A program made the translations under genes and the position numbers. From assembly GCA_023409175.1 (NCBI GenBank), contig JAEYIG010000241.1, positions 1 through 7,913 of the forward strand: DNA of 7,913 bases. The letters run 5' to 3'. This document shows, piece by piece, positions 1 to 7,407 of the stretch (the stretch's first letter is position 1; every line of letters begins with the position of its first letter). A model generated the notes under the pieces. It was not told the DNA's origin, ran no database searches, and saw nothing but the letters and a program-made list of their open reading frames with translations. Origin of the DNA: Pseudomonadota bacterium (GTDB lineage Bacteria > Pseudomonadota > Gammaproteobacteria > Burkholderiales > Burkholderiaceae_D).

Positions 1-676
1 TCCCTAGCGGATCGGACGTCGGGTCGATCAGCATCATCACACGATGGCGCTGGTAATCATGCAGCAATGTCCAGACAATCGGCAAACTCGCCAGACCCGC
101 AACAAACATGGAAATGATGACCTTCCATGCCAGACCCGCAAGGAAAATAACGTAAAAACCCGTAGCCGCCACCAATAAGGCCGTTCCCAAATCGGGCTGC
201 TTCATGATCAAACCGGCCGGAATGGCCAAGAGGACAAACGCAATCCCGTATTCACGCCAGCCGACGTGCCCTTCCCGCTTCTGGAAAAACCATGCCAGCA
301 TGAGCGGTACGGCAATTTTCATGATTTCGGACGGCTGGATGACAATCCCGATATTGAGCCAGCGACGTGCCCCTTTTTTGACCAGACCGAAAGCGGCGAC
401 CGCCAGCAACAGGGCAATCCCGAAGGTATAAACAGGAACGGCAAACCGCATCAATGTCTGGGGAGGCACACTCGCGGCTATCCACATGATGATAAAACCG
501 AAAATGATGTTTCTGAGCTGATCTTCAACGCGCCCCGGGAAATCGATACCGGCAGAATACAGCGTAATGATCCCGACAGACATGATCAGGAAAATGATCA
601 GGGCGAGAGGTCCATCGAACACGCTCAGATACTGCTTCAGGCGCGTCAGAAGAGTGTCTTTATCAGGAATATCCAT
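1..676 (-). CDS. rodA: RodA, SEDS-family peptidoglycan glycosyltransferase (N-terminal part, cut by window edge)
   Basis: RodA polymerises lipid II into glycan strands in the inner membrane and works as a pair with the transpeptidase PBP2 in side-wall elongation. The visible 225 codons begin MDIPDKDTLL and contain several hydrophobic membrane segments (about residues 23-41, 55-71, 77-97, 118-130, 144-158, 164-182, 186-205). Family landmarks are RRWLNIG (104-110), QPSE (114-117), KQPDLGT (159-165) and YQRHRVMMLIDP (208-219), which closely match E. coli RodA. The catalytic aspartate (around residue 262 in E. coli) lies beyond the edge and cannot be checked. The ATG is 8 bp after the mrdA stop, and an AAGG that grows out of that TAA stop sits 6 nt before it, so the two genes are probably translationally coupled. 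FtsW is the main alternative, but the MDI-type short N-terminus and position after mrdA favour RodA. Confidence 0.96.
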   Translation of the reverse strand, partial: MDIPDKDTLLTRLKQYLSVFDGPLALIIFLIMSVGIITLYSAGIDFPGRVEDQLRNIIFGFIIMWIAASVPPQTLMRFAVPVYTFGIALLLAVAAFGLVKKGARRWLNIGIVIQPSEIMKIAVPLMLAWFFQKREGHVGWREYGIAFVLLAIPAGLIMKQPDLGTALLVAATGFYVIFLAGLAWKVIISMFVAGLASLPIVWTLLHDYQRHRVMMLIDPTSDPLG

Positions 677-684
677 ATCAAACC

Positions 685-2643
685 TTATCCCTCGTCATTA
701 CTGTCATCATCGGAATCGGGAGGCAACAATACCGGCTGCGAATCATCCGGTTCTTCAGGATAGGATTCATCATCTCCTCCCTGACTGGTTTCAGGCGCGG
801 CTTTCTTGCCATAGAAGAAATAATCCATCGTCTTCCGTGCAATCGGGGCAGCGGCCGATGCGCCGAAACCGCCATTTTCGACAATCAGTGCAATCACGAT
901 TTTCGGATTGTCGACCGGTGCGAAAGCGGTATATAAAGCATGATCCCGCTTATGTTCAGCCAATGCTGCCGCGTTGTATTTTTCATTCTTGCCGATAGTG
1001 ATCACCTGTGCCGTACCCGTCTTGCCGCCCGTGGTATAGCCTGTCCCTCCGAACACGCGGGAAGCGGTACCTTCCTTCACCACTCCGACCATGGCGCGCT
1101 TGATGACATCAAGGTTTTCCTGCTTGACATTGAGTTTGACCATTTCAGTCGTGATGGGCCGACGCTCATGACTCATCCCATCTTCCACATCCCTGACCAG
1201 ATGTGGCCGCGCGGCAGAACCGTTATTCACCAGCAACGCAGTGGCATACGCCAGCTGAAGCGGCGTAAAGGTGTTATACCCCTGTCCGATACCGAGCGAA
1301 ATCGTTTCGCCGGCATACCATTTTTTCTGGTTCGGGTTCCGGTAGGCATTTCGCTTCCATTCCGTTGATGGAAGAATGCCTCTCCGTTCATGGGCCAGAT
1401 CGATACCGGTCAGTTCACCGAATCCGAACTGCTTCATGAAATCATGGATCGTGTCGACCCCCATCTGGGCTGCCAAAACATAATAGTACGTATCGCAGGA
1501 CTGGACGATAGACTTGTACATGTCGACAATGCCGTGACCGCCCTTTTTATCATCCCGGAAACGATGATTGCCGTAATCGAAGAAGCCGGGATCGCTGATA
1601 GCCTGACTCGGGGTTCGATAACCCAACTCCAGCGCCGCCAGTGCCATGAACGGTTTGTATGTCGAGCCGGGGGGATAGGCCCCCCGTAACGGCCGGTTGA
1701 TGAGCGGTTTGTTGATCGAGTTGTTCAGTTCATCCCAATTCTGCTGGTCGATACCGTCGACAAACAGGTTCGGGTCGAACGTCGGCTTGGAAACGTAAGC
1801 CAGCACTTCACCCGTTGACGGGTCCATGGCTATCAGGGCACCCCGCCTGTTGCCGAAAGCGTTTTCGGCCACTTTCTGCAATTCTATATCGATAGAAAGG
1901 ACAAGATTGTTCCCGGGAACCGTCGGGTGCGTGGAAAGTGTCCTGACAGCGCGACCACTGGCAGCCACTTCCATTTCCTCGTATCCGGTCGAGCCGTGCA
2001 AAACACGTTCGTAGCTCTTTTCGATGCCTTCCTTGCCGTAATGGGTCGTCCCCTGATAATTCGTTTCCTCATCTTCCGGAAGGTTGTCGAGATCTTTCTG
2101 GCTGATCCGGCCGATGTACCCGATTACGTGAGATGCCACGTCTCCCATGGGATATTGCCGGAACATACGTGCCTGAACTTCCACGCCGGGAAAACGGTAC
2201 CGTTGCACCGAAAAACGGGCGACCTCTTCATCCGTCAGCTTGGCTTTCAAGACAATACTCTCGAAACGTTTGGCTTCTTCCATCCGTTTTTTGAAGCGTT
2301 TCCTGTCCCGTGGGGTGATTTCAATGATCTGAGACAGTTCCTCGATGACATCTTCGAGCTTGGCGCCGATTTTGGCAGGCGTGATTTCAAGCGTATAAGC
2401 GGAGTAATTGTTGGCGAGAATGACGCCATTCCGGTCCATGATAATGCCACGGCTCGGCATCGTTGGAACAATCGAAATCCGGTTTTCTTCCGCCTGTGCG
2501 ACATAATTACTGTGCCTGACAATCTGTACCCAGACAAAGCGCAGCAAAAGAAAGAAAAAGCAGACCAGAATGAAAATGGCCAGTGCCGCAATCCGGGTGC
2601 GGTATTGATGGAGTTCGCGTTCGTTATCGTTCAGACTGGCCAT
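685..2643 (-). CDS. mrdA: Penicillin-binding protein 2 (PBP2), class B elongasome transpeptidase
   Basis: PBP2 crosslinks the peptides of new peptidoglycan during rod elongation and partners with RodA, encoded just downstream. With the ATG start the protein has 652 residues: a short cytoplasmic N-terminus, one membrane anchor (about 18-42), the class B dimerisation/pedestal region (PSRGIIMDRNG at 63-73), and the transpeptidase domain. The active-site motifs are intact: STYK with nucleophile Ser327, SCD at 382-384 (PBP2 enzymes use SxD), and KTGT at 541-544. The open frame extends to a TTG at 2664 (659 residues), but I prefer the ATG at 2643 because MASLNDNERELH lines up with the usual PBP2 N-terminus; no convincing Shine-Dalgarno decides it. 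The last 31 residues form an unusual tail with 13 acidic and no basic residues. It lies 82 bp after mreD and 8 bp before rodA. Confidence 0.97.
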   Translation of the reverse strand: MASLNDNERELHQYRTRIAALAIFILVCFFFLLLRFVWVQIVRHSNYVAQAEENRISIVPTMPSRGIIMDRNGVILANNYSAYTLEITPAKIGAKLEDVIEELSQIIEITPRDRKRFKKRMEEAKRFESIVLKAKLTDEEVARFSVQRYRFPGVEVQARMFRQYPMGDVASHVIGYIGRISQKDLDNLPEDEETNYQGTTHYGKEGIEKSYERVLHGSTGYEEMEVAASGRAVRTLSTHPTVPGNNLVLSIDIELQKVAENAFGNRRGALIAMDPSTGEVLAYVSKPTFDPNLFVDGIDQQNWDELNNSINKPLINRPLRGAYPPGSTYKPFMALAALELGYRTPSQAISDPGFFDYGNHRFRDDKKGGHGIVDMYKSIVQSCDTYYYVLAAQMGVDTIHDFMKQFGFGELTGIDLAHERRGILPSTEWKRNAYRNPNQKKWYAGETISLGIGQGYNTFTPLQLAYATALLVNNGSAARPHLVRDVEDGMSHERRPITTEMVKLNVKQENLDVIKRAMVGVVKEGTASRVFGGTGYTTGGKTGTAQVITIGKNEKYNAAALAEHKRDHALYTAFAPVDNPKIVIALIVENGGFGASAAAPIARKTMDYFFYGKKAAPETSQGGDDESYPEEPDDSQPVLLPPDSDDDSNDEG

Positions 2644-2725
2644 GATACTGAACCATTCAGACAATTTTGATCCGCACGGAAAACCTTCCGGCTTTCAACA
2701 ATACGGAAAACGGCACGGATGCAAA
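2644..2725 (-). other. mreD-mrdA spacer
   Basis: This 82-bp spacer has no gene. It contains a 9-nt direct repeat ACGGAAAAC (2676-2684 and 2703-2711, plus-strand reading) and a small 5-bp hairpin CGGAA/TTCCG (2677-2690). I found no sigma-70 promoter with both hexamers and no T-run terminator. It may hold an internal promoter of another type or simply be a leader for mrdA, whose ATG lacks a clear Shine-Dalgarno. Confidence 0.4.
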
Positions 2726-3241
2726 TCATAATGGCCTGTCCAGGTCAGTATCGACCGAGCGGCGTTGAGGCGCCAGGAGAACCATCGTGACCAGCGGCCA
2801 CAACAATGCACCGACACAACTGTCGATAAGGTACAGCCAGCTCGACGTACGGTGACTGACAATATACTGGATAAGCATCTGGACCAGTTGTGACGACAGA
2901 AGCAATATCAGGATATACCATATCTGTTTTTTTAGCGGAAACCACAAGACACGGCGGTGAAGGGTAATCGCAAAATAACTCAGCAAAACATAAGCCAGCG
3001 CATTCTCACCCAACAGGGTGGCATCGTTCACGTCCATCAGCAGACCCATGCAAAACGCGATCCCCATGCCGACCCGGCGCGGTTGATGGATTCCCCAAAA
3101 AACCAGCACAAGCGCGACGAAATCGGGTACCCCTACCCAATGCCCCCATGGCTGGATATTGAGCAGAAAGGCAACCACTAGCGTGATGGCTATAAAAACA
3201 GGGCTGACCGGCAGCAAGATATGTTCTGGTATCGTTTTCAT
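2726..3241 (-). CDS. mreD: Rod shape-determining membrane protein MreD
   Basis: MreD is a small polytopic inner-membrane protein of the elongasome that binds MreC and helps join the MreB filament to the RodA-PBP2 synthase. The 171-residue product has the usual family length and about six hydrophobic segments (roughly 13-30, 38-50, 56-70, 80-95, 107-127, 137-156) with short basic loops such as HRR at 95-97. GLLMDVNDATLLGENAL (66-82) matches the conserved MreD stretch in which a GxxxD-type segment is followed by a G-N/Q-A motif. The ATG at 3241 lies 12 bp after the mreC stop; AAGG formed by that TAA stop plus GG is 10 nt upstream, and AGG also directly abuts the ATG. The assignment rests on this pattern and on position between mreC and mrdA, since MreD sequences are poorly conserved. 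Confidence 0.94.
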   Translation of the reverse strand: MKTIPEHILLPVSPVFIAITLVVAFLLNIQPWGHWVGVPDFVALVLVFWGIHQPRRVGMGIAFCMGLLMDVNDATLLGENALAYVLLSYFAITLHRRVLWFPLKKQIWYILILLLSSQLVQMLIQYIVSHRTSSWLYLIDSCVGALLWPLVTMVLLAPQRRSVDTDLDRPL

Positions 3242-3253
3242 CCTGTGGGCGCC

Positions 3254-4171
3254 TTATTTCTTCGTTTCTGCCGCTTTGGGATTGACCCTTTGCCGCGTAT
3301 TGACGGTTCTGTCAGCGGCGGCCGGACGCGGAGGAATGGCCGTATCGGACAAGAGGACCAATACCTGCCGGTTGCGGTTGATGCCGGCGACCGGTTCGCA
3401 AATCACATGATCGAACGACCCGGTCGAGTTGTCGCGGATTCTGGCGACTTTTCCGACAGCCAGCCCGGCAGGATAAACCCCATCAATCCCGGATGTCACC
3501 AGCAGGTCATCCGGCTGGATATCGGCATTCGCCATCATGAAACGCAGTTCCAGATATCCTGACTGCCCGCGGCCATAAGCGACACTGCGTTCGCCACTCC
3601 TGACATTCAACACGGGAATCGCCTGATCCTTGTCCGTCAGGAGCGTCACTTCACAAGTCGTGAGATAAACGTCCGTGACCTGTCCGATGACCCCTTTGTC
3701 GTCAATAACAGGTTGCCCCGGCATAACTCCGTCCTGAGACCCCTTGTTCAAAATGACCTTGCGGACAAAAGTGTTACGGGCGTCATAAAGGATTTCTGCC
3801 GGAACCGATTTGACGTTAACCCGCTTGCTCATCCCAAGCAATTCGCGTAGCTGGGCATTTTCGCTTTCCAGCAGTTGCGCCCGCTGAAGCTGTGTGGCTT
3901 CCTGAATGGACTTCTCGCGCAAGTCGGACACTTCTTCATGAAGGGTTGTAACGGATGTCAGATATTCGTCTGCCGCATCATAAACATCACGCGGAACCAT
4001 CGCCACTTTCTGGACAGGATACAGAACCATCCCGACCGCTTTGCGAACATGGCCCAAAACCTGAAGATGGGAATCGACAAACAGCAAAGCAATAGCAGCC
4101 AGCACGAAGATGATGACCTTTACTCTCGCTGGCGTTCCTTGTTTGAATAGAGGCGGCGGACCGTATTGCAT
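3254..4171 (-). CDS. mreC: Rod shape-determining protein MreC
   Basis: MreC is a bitopic inner-membrane protein whose periplasmic part forms filaments or scaffolds and activates PBP2/RodA. The 305-residue product shows the standard layout: a short cytoplasmic N-terminus (MQYGPPPLFKQGTPARVK), one membrane helix (about 18-33), a heptad-like coiled coil (about 65-113, ending LESENAQLRELLGM), and the paired beta-barrel domain (about 120-275). Family signatures include NKGSQDGVMPGQPV (142-155), GVIGQV (160-165), LLTDKDQAIPV (177-187) and DLLVTSGIDGVYPAGLAVGKV (222-242, with the conserved SGxxGxxPxGxxVG pattern). The last 30 residues are a low-complexity proline/basic tail, which is common in betaproteobacterial MreC. 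It follows mreB after an 89-bp leader with a terminator hairpin. The Shine-Dalgarno sequence is weak (GTAAG about 10 nt upstream). Confidence 0.97.
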   Translation of the reverse strand: MQYGPPPLFKQGTPARVKVIIFVLAAIALLFVDSHLQVLGHVRKAVGMVLYPVQKVAMVPRDVYDAADEYLTSVTTLHEEVSDLREKSIQEATQLQRAQLLESENAQLRELLGMSKRVNVKSVPAEILYDARNTFVRKVILNKGSQDGVMPGQPVIDDKGVIGQVTDVYLTTCEVTLLTDKDQAIPVLNVRSGERSVAYGRGQSGYLELRFMMANADIQPDDLLVTSGIDGVYPAGLAVGKVARIRDNSTGSFDHVICEPVAGINRNRQVLVLLSDTAIPPRPAAADRTVNTRQRVNPKAAETKK

Positions 4172-4218
4172 AGAAATGACTTACAAGACAACTGTAACGG
4201 AAACTGTCTCACGACAGT
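4172..4218 (-). other. mreC leader with a second small hairpin
   Basis: This is the transcribed stretch between the mreB terminator and the mreC ATG. It contains a perfect 6-bp inverted repeat, ACTGTC at 4203-4208 and GACAGT at 4213-4218, with a 4-nt loop. On the minus strand the repeat begins within a few bases of the T-run of the terminator. It could stabilise the 5' end of mreCD mRNA that reads through or is processed. A TATACT hexamer follows the T-run (4221-4216), but no -35 is found at a suitable distance. The stem is short, so a chance origin is possible. Confidence 0.35.
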
Positions 4219-4220
4219 AT

Positions 4221-4249
4221 AAAAAACAGGCACATGATTTGTGCCTGTT
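4221..4249 (-). terminator. Rho-independent terminator after mreB (mreB/mreC attenuator)
   Basis: Read on the minus strand, a perfect 10-bp stem, AACAGGCACA (4249-4240) with TGTGCCTGTT (4234-4225), closes a 5-nt loop and runs into a T-run (4226-4221). It starts 12 nt after the mreB stop codon. This is the classic intrinsic terminator layout. Because mreC, mreD, mrdA and rodA follow on the same strand, it probably acts as a partial terminator that keeps MreB in excess over the downstream proteins. The plus strand has no equally good T-run next to the stem, so it is directional. Confidence 0.88.
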
Positions 4250-4260
4250 CTGTTTCTGAC

Positions 4261-5319
<1,059 letters not shown>

Positions 5320-5335
5320 TTAAAAAGGCCCGATA

Positions 5336-5365
5336 GTAATAACGAGCGAATCCGCAAAAGGTCAA
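5336..5365 (-). promoter_or_regulatory. Candidate sigma-70 promoter for mreB
   Basis: On the minus strand, TTGACC (5365-5360, 5 of 6 to consensus) is followed after 18 bp by TATTAC (5341-5336, 4 of 6). Transcription would start near 5329, giving a leader of about 25 nt that contains the GGGA Shine-Dalgarno candidate of mreB. An upstream alternative is TACAAT (5371-5366, 5 of 6), but its -35 (TTGCAT, 5393-5388, 16-bp spacer) is weak. Confidence 0.45.
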
Positions 5366-5411
5366 ATTGTAAACTTGACAGGCAAATATGCAATAGCCCA
5401 ACATTCTACCT

Positions 5412-5417
5412 TATAAT
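5412..5417 (+). promoter_or_regulatory. Candidate -10 element for the gatCAB transcript
   Basis: A perfect TATAAT lies 77 nt before the gatC ATG. The hexamers 16-18 bp upstream (for example TGCAAT at 5389-5394) are poor -35 matches, and there is no extended -10 TG. It is therefore only a partial promoter by sequence, though well placed for gatC. Confidence 0.35.
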
Positions 5418-5430
5418 TCAAGGGTTATTT

Positions 5431-5478
5431 ATGATGAAGAGCATCCAATTGCACTTCATTTTGAAAAATTTTTTGTAA
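5431..5478 (+). CDS. Possible 15-codon leader peptide upstream of gatC
   Basis: An ATG-ATG start is preceded by AAGGG (5420-5424) at 6 nt, the best Shine-Dalgarno sequence on the gatC side of the intergenic region and better than that of gatC itself. The frame reads [15 protein letters not shown] and ends in TAA 16 nt before the gatC ATG. It is out of frame with gatC, so it is not an N-terminal extension. A function would have to be translational coupling or attenuation. The nearest -10 (5412-5417) would start transcription at about the SD itself, which argues against translation from that promoter. A frame this short may arise by chance. Confidence 0.22.
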   Translation: MMKSIQLHFILKNFL

Positions 5479-5494
5479 CAATCCAATAATCACT

Positions 5495-5797
5495 ATGTCT
5501 CTCGATCTTTCCGATGTCGATCGCATCGCACAACTGGCCCAGCTGGAAGTATCTGAAAGCCAGAAACAAAAAACCGCAGCCCAGTTAAATGATATTCTCG
5601 CGCTGGTTGAACAACTGCGACAGGTAGATACCACTGGTATCGAACCGCTCGCCCATCCGATTTCGGCATTTGAAAACGATCTGGCATTGAGGCTCAGGGA
5701 CGATGCCGTCACTGAAGAAAATCATCGTTCCGAATATCAGGCATGTGCCCCTGCCGTTGAGAATGGACTGTATCTGGTTCCCAAAGTCATCGAATAA
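5495..5797 (+). CDS. gatC: Asp-tRNA(Asn)/Glu-tRNA(Gln) amidotransferase subunit GatC
   Basis: GatC is the small subunit that wraps around GatA and tethers it to GatB in the tRNA-dependent amidotransferase of the cytoplasm. The 100-residue product has the family length and begins [21 protein letters not shown], the usual GatC opening, followed by [25 protein letters not shown], the conserved linker region, and ends with the typical [12 protein letters not shown]. The ATG at 5495 is set by this N-terminus; no clear Shine-Dalgarno lies upstream (the sequence is A/T-rich TAACAATCCAATAATCACT). It is first in a plus-strand gatC-gatA-gatB cluster, 64 bp ahead of gatA. Confidence 0.97.
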   Translation: MSLDLSDVDRIAQLAQLEVSESQKQKTAAQLNDILALVEQLRQVDTTGIEPLAHPISAFENDLALRLRDDAVTEENHRSEYQACAPAVENGLYLVPKVIE

Positions 5798-5861
5798 AAA
5801 TATACGAAAACAAAAAAACACCCCGTCGAATCAGACCCGGTTTTTTGTCGATATCACACTT
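5798..5861 (+). other. gatC-gatA spacer
   Basis: This 64-bp spacer is A-rich at its left end and contains a T-run (5841-5846). An A-run (5812-5818) could pair loosely with that T-run around a GC-containing loop, but no GC stem precedes the T-run, so it is not a credible terminator. No Shine-Dalgarno is visible before the gatA ATG. Confidence 0.4.
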
Positions 5862-7319
5862 ATGCATACCAAAACATTATCGGAACTGTCTGCCCTGCTG
5901 CAGACAAAAAAAATCTCAGCCACCGAACTGGCCAAACAGTTTTTGAAAAGGATTGACGATAGCAGGCTCAATGCCTTTTTGCACGTTGATGAATCGCTGA
6001 CCCTCAAACAGGCTGCAGCAGCTGACGAACGGCTTGCCCGAAACGAAGCCCATCCCCTGACTGGTGTGCCGATAGCCCATAAAGACATTTTCGTAACCAA
6101 AGACTGGCGCTCCACTGCCGGATCGAAAATACTCGCCAATTACACCAGCCCGTTCAATGCCACGGTTGTCCAAAAATGTCAGGATGCAGGCATGGTCATG
6201 CTGGGCAAACTCAATTGCGATGAGTTTGCAATGGGATCATCGAATGAAAATTCCTTTTTTGGTCCTGTCATGAACCCATGGGATGACAAAGCCGTTCCGG
6301 GTGGTTCCTCCGGCGGTTCCGCTGCAGCCGTTGCCGCACGCCTGACTCCAGTCGCTACGGCGACCGACACAGGCGGTTCCATTCGCCAGCCGGCTGCATT
6401 TTGCGGTGTCACAGGAATCAAACCCACTTACGGCCGCGTTTCCCGCTTCGGCATGATTGCTTATGCCTCTTCTCTGGATCAGGGCGGCCCGATTGCCAAG
6501 ACAGCTGAAGACTGTGCCATGCTGTTAAATGAAATCACTGGTTTCGATCCGAAAGATTCAACCAGTGTCGAACGTAAAAATGAGGATTACACCCGCGACC
6601 TGAATAAACCCCTGAACGGTCTGCGTATTGGTGTGCCACGTGAATATTTCAGCGAAGGCCTTTCATCCGAAGTGGAACAGGCCGTCAGAAACGCCCTGTC
6701 CGAATACGAAAAACTGGGCGCAAAACTGATTGATATCTCGCTGAAAAACACATCCCTGTGTATTCCTGTCTATTACGTTATCGCTCCGGCAGAAGCCTCT
6801 TCCAACCTCTCCCGTTTCGATGGCGTCCGTTATGGCTTCAGGGCAGAAAACTATACAGACCTTCAGGACATGTACCGCAAAACCCGTTCCGAAGGTTTCG
6901 GAGAAGAAGTCCAGCGCCGGATTCTGGTCGGTACCTATGTCTTGAGCCACGGTTACTACGACGCCTATTACATTCAGGCACAGCGTATCCGCCGCCTGAT
7001 CGCTGAAGACTACAAGAACGCATTTTCGGAATGCGACGTCATCATGGGACCTGTTTCACCGACCGTCGCATGGAATCTGGGGGACAAGGCTGACGATCCG
7101 GTTGCCAACTATCTGGGCGACATCTTTACCCTGTCCACCAATCTGGCAGGACTGCCCGGCATGTCTATCCCTTGCGGATTCGGTCAGGGCGAGCATGCAA
7201 ACCGTCCGGTCGGACTGCAATTGACCGGAAACTACTTTGATGAGGCACGCCTCTTGAATATCGCTCACCAGTACCAGAGGGCGACAGACTGGCACTTGCG
7301 TTTGCCTGAAACGATCTGA
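5862..7319 (+). CDS. gatA: Asp-tRNA(Asn)/Glu-tRNA(Gln) amidotransferase subunit GatA (glutaminase)
   Basis: GatA hydrolyses glutamine to release ammonia, which is channelled to GatB for amidation of mischarged Asp-tRNA(Asn) or Glu-tRNA(Gln). The 485-residue product is a full-length amidase-signature enzyme. The Ser-cisSer-Lys triad is visible: Lys74 in AHKDIF, Ser149 in PGGSSGGS and Ser173 in DTGGSIRQP, with the same spacings (75 and 24) as the Lys79/Ser154/Ser178 set of S. aureus GatA. Other landmarks are [17 protein letters not shown] (115-131), [14 protein letters not shown] (185-198) and PVGLQLTG near the C-terminus. The same frame is open upstream to an ATG at 5703 inside gatC, but those 53 residues are not GatA-like; [13 protein letters not shown] is the normal start. 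An obvious Shine-Dalgarno is missing. Betaproteobacteria generally use GatCAB mainly for Asn-tRNA formation, which is family knowledge and not shown here. Confidence 0.98.
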   Translation: MHTKTLSELSALLQTKKISATELAKQFLKRIDDSRLNAFLHVDESLTLKQAAAADERLARNEAHPLTGVPIAHKDIFVTKDWRSTAGSKILANYTSPFNATVVQKCQDAGMVMLGKLNCDEFAMGSSNENSFFGPVMNPWDDKAVPGGSSGGSAAAVAARLTPVATATDTGGSIRQPAAFCGVTGIKPTYGRVSRFGMIAYASSLDQGGPIAKTAEDCAMLLNEITGFDPKDSTSVERKNEDYTRDLNKPLNGLRIGVPREYFSEGLSSEVEQAVRNALSEYEKLGAKLIDISLKNTSLCIPVYYVIAPAEASSNLSRFDGVRYGFRAENYTDLQDMYRKTRSEGFGEEVQRRILVGTYVLSHGYYDAYYIQAQRIRRLIAEDYKNAFSECDVIMGPVSPTVAWNLGDKADDPVANYLGDIFTLSTNLAGLPGMSIPCGFGQGEHANRPVGLQLTGNYFDEARLLNIAHQYQRATDWHLRLPETI

Positions 7320-7324
7320 GTAAA

Positions 7325-7348
7325 CATGCCTGACGTGTGTCCGGCATG
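7325..7348. repeat. Inverted repeat after gatA
   Basis: CATGCC (7325-7330) pairs with GGCATG (7343-7348), with a further GA/TC pair inside after one mismatch. It begins 6 nt after the gatA stop. Plus-strand sequence after it is A-rich, not T-rich, so it is not a standard intrinsic terminator for gatA. It may stabilise the 3' end of gatA mRNA or be incidental. Confidence 0.5.
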
Positions 7349-7371
7349 AAAAACGAATAAAAGAATAGTCC

Positions 7372-7387
7372 GGCGGCATTTGCCGCC
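7372..7387. repeat. GC-rich hairpin just upstream of the gatB ribosome binding site
   Basis: GGCGGC (7372-7377) and GCCGCC (7382-7387) form a perfect 6-bp, all-GC stem with an ATTT loop. It ends 9 nt before the AAGGA Shine-Dalgarno of gatB. It lacks a T-run (TTCC follows) and so should not terminate well. It could block 3'-5' decay or affect gatB translation. Confidence 0.6.
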
Positions 7388-7396
7388 TTCCAAGCA

Positions 7397-7401
7397 AAGG
7401 A
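7397..7401 (+). promoter_or_regulatory. Ribosome binding site of gatB
   Basis: AAGGA lies 6 nt before the gatB ATG at 7408. It is the only strong Shine-Dalgarno sequence of the three gat genes and fixes the gatB start. Confidence 0.8.
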
Positions 7402-7407
7402 AACATT

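Noticed and set aside
266..763. Plus-strand open frames opposite rodA and the end of mrdA
   Set aside because: They lie opposite well-conserved RodA and PBP2 coding sequence, and their translations are rich in Arg/His/Pro with no family resemblance.
1927..2670. A 247-codon open frame on the plus strand opposite mrdA
   Set aside because: It is wholly antisense to a clear PBP2 gene, shows no recognisable domain, and mirrors the codon pattern of the real gene.
4216..4221. TATACT as a -10 element for an mreC promoter
   Set aside because: The matching -35 position falls inside the terminator stem (GCACAA or similar) and does not resemble TTGACA.
5375..5380. Consensus TTGACA on the plus strand as a gatC -35 element
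   Set aside because: At 16-18 bp downstream there is no acceptable -10, and the good TATAAT is 31 bp away, too far for one sigma-70 promoter.
5461..5490. TTGAAA (5461-5466) with AATAAT (5485-5490) as a gatC promoter
   Set aside because: The hexamers are fair with an 18-bp spacer, but transcription would start at or beyond the gatC ATG, which would need leaderless translation; A/T-richness explains the matches.
5703..5861. A 53-codon N-terminal extension of GatA starting inside gatC
   Set aside because: The extension is not GatA-like and overlaps gatC in another frame; the ATG at 5862 gives the normal GatA N-terminus.
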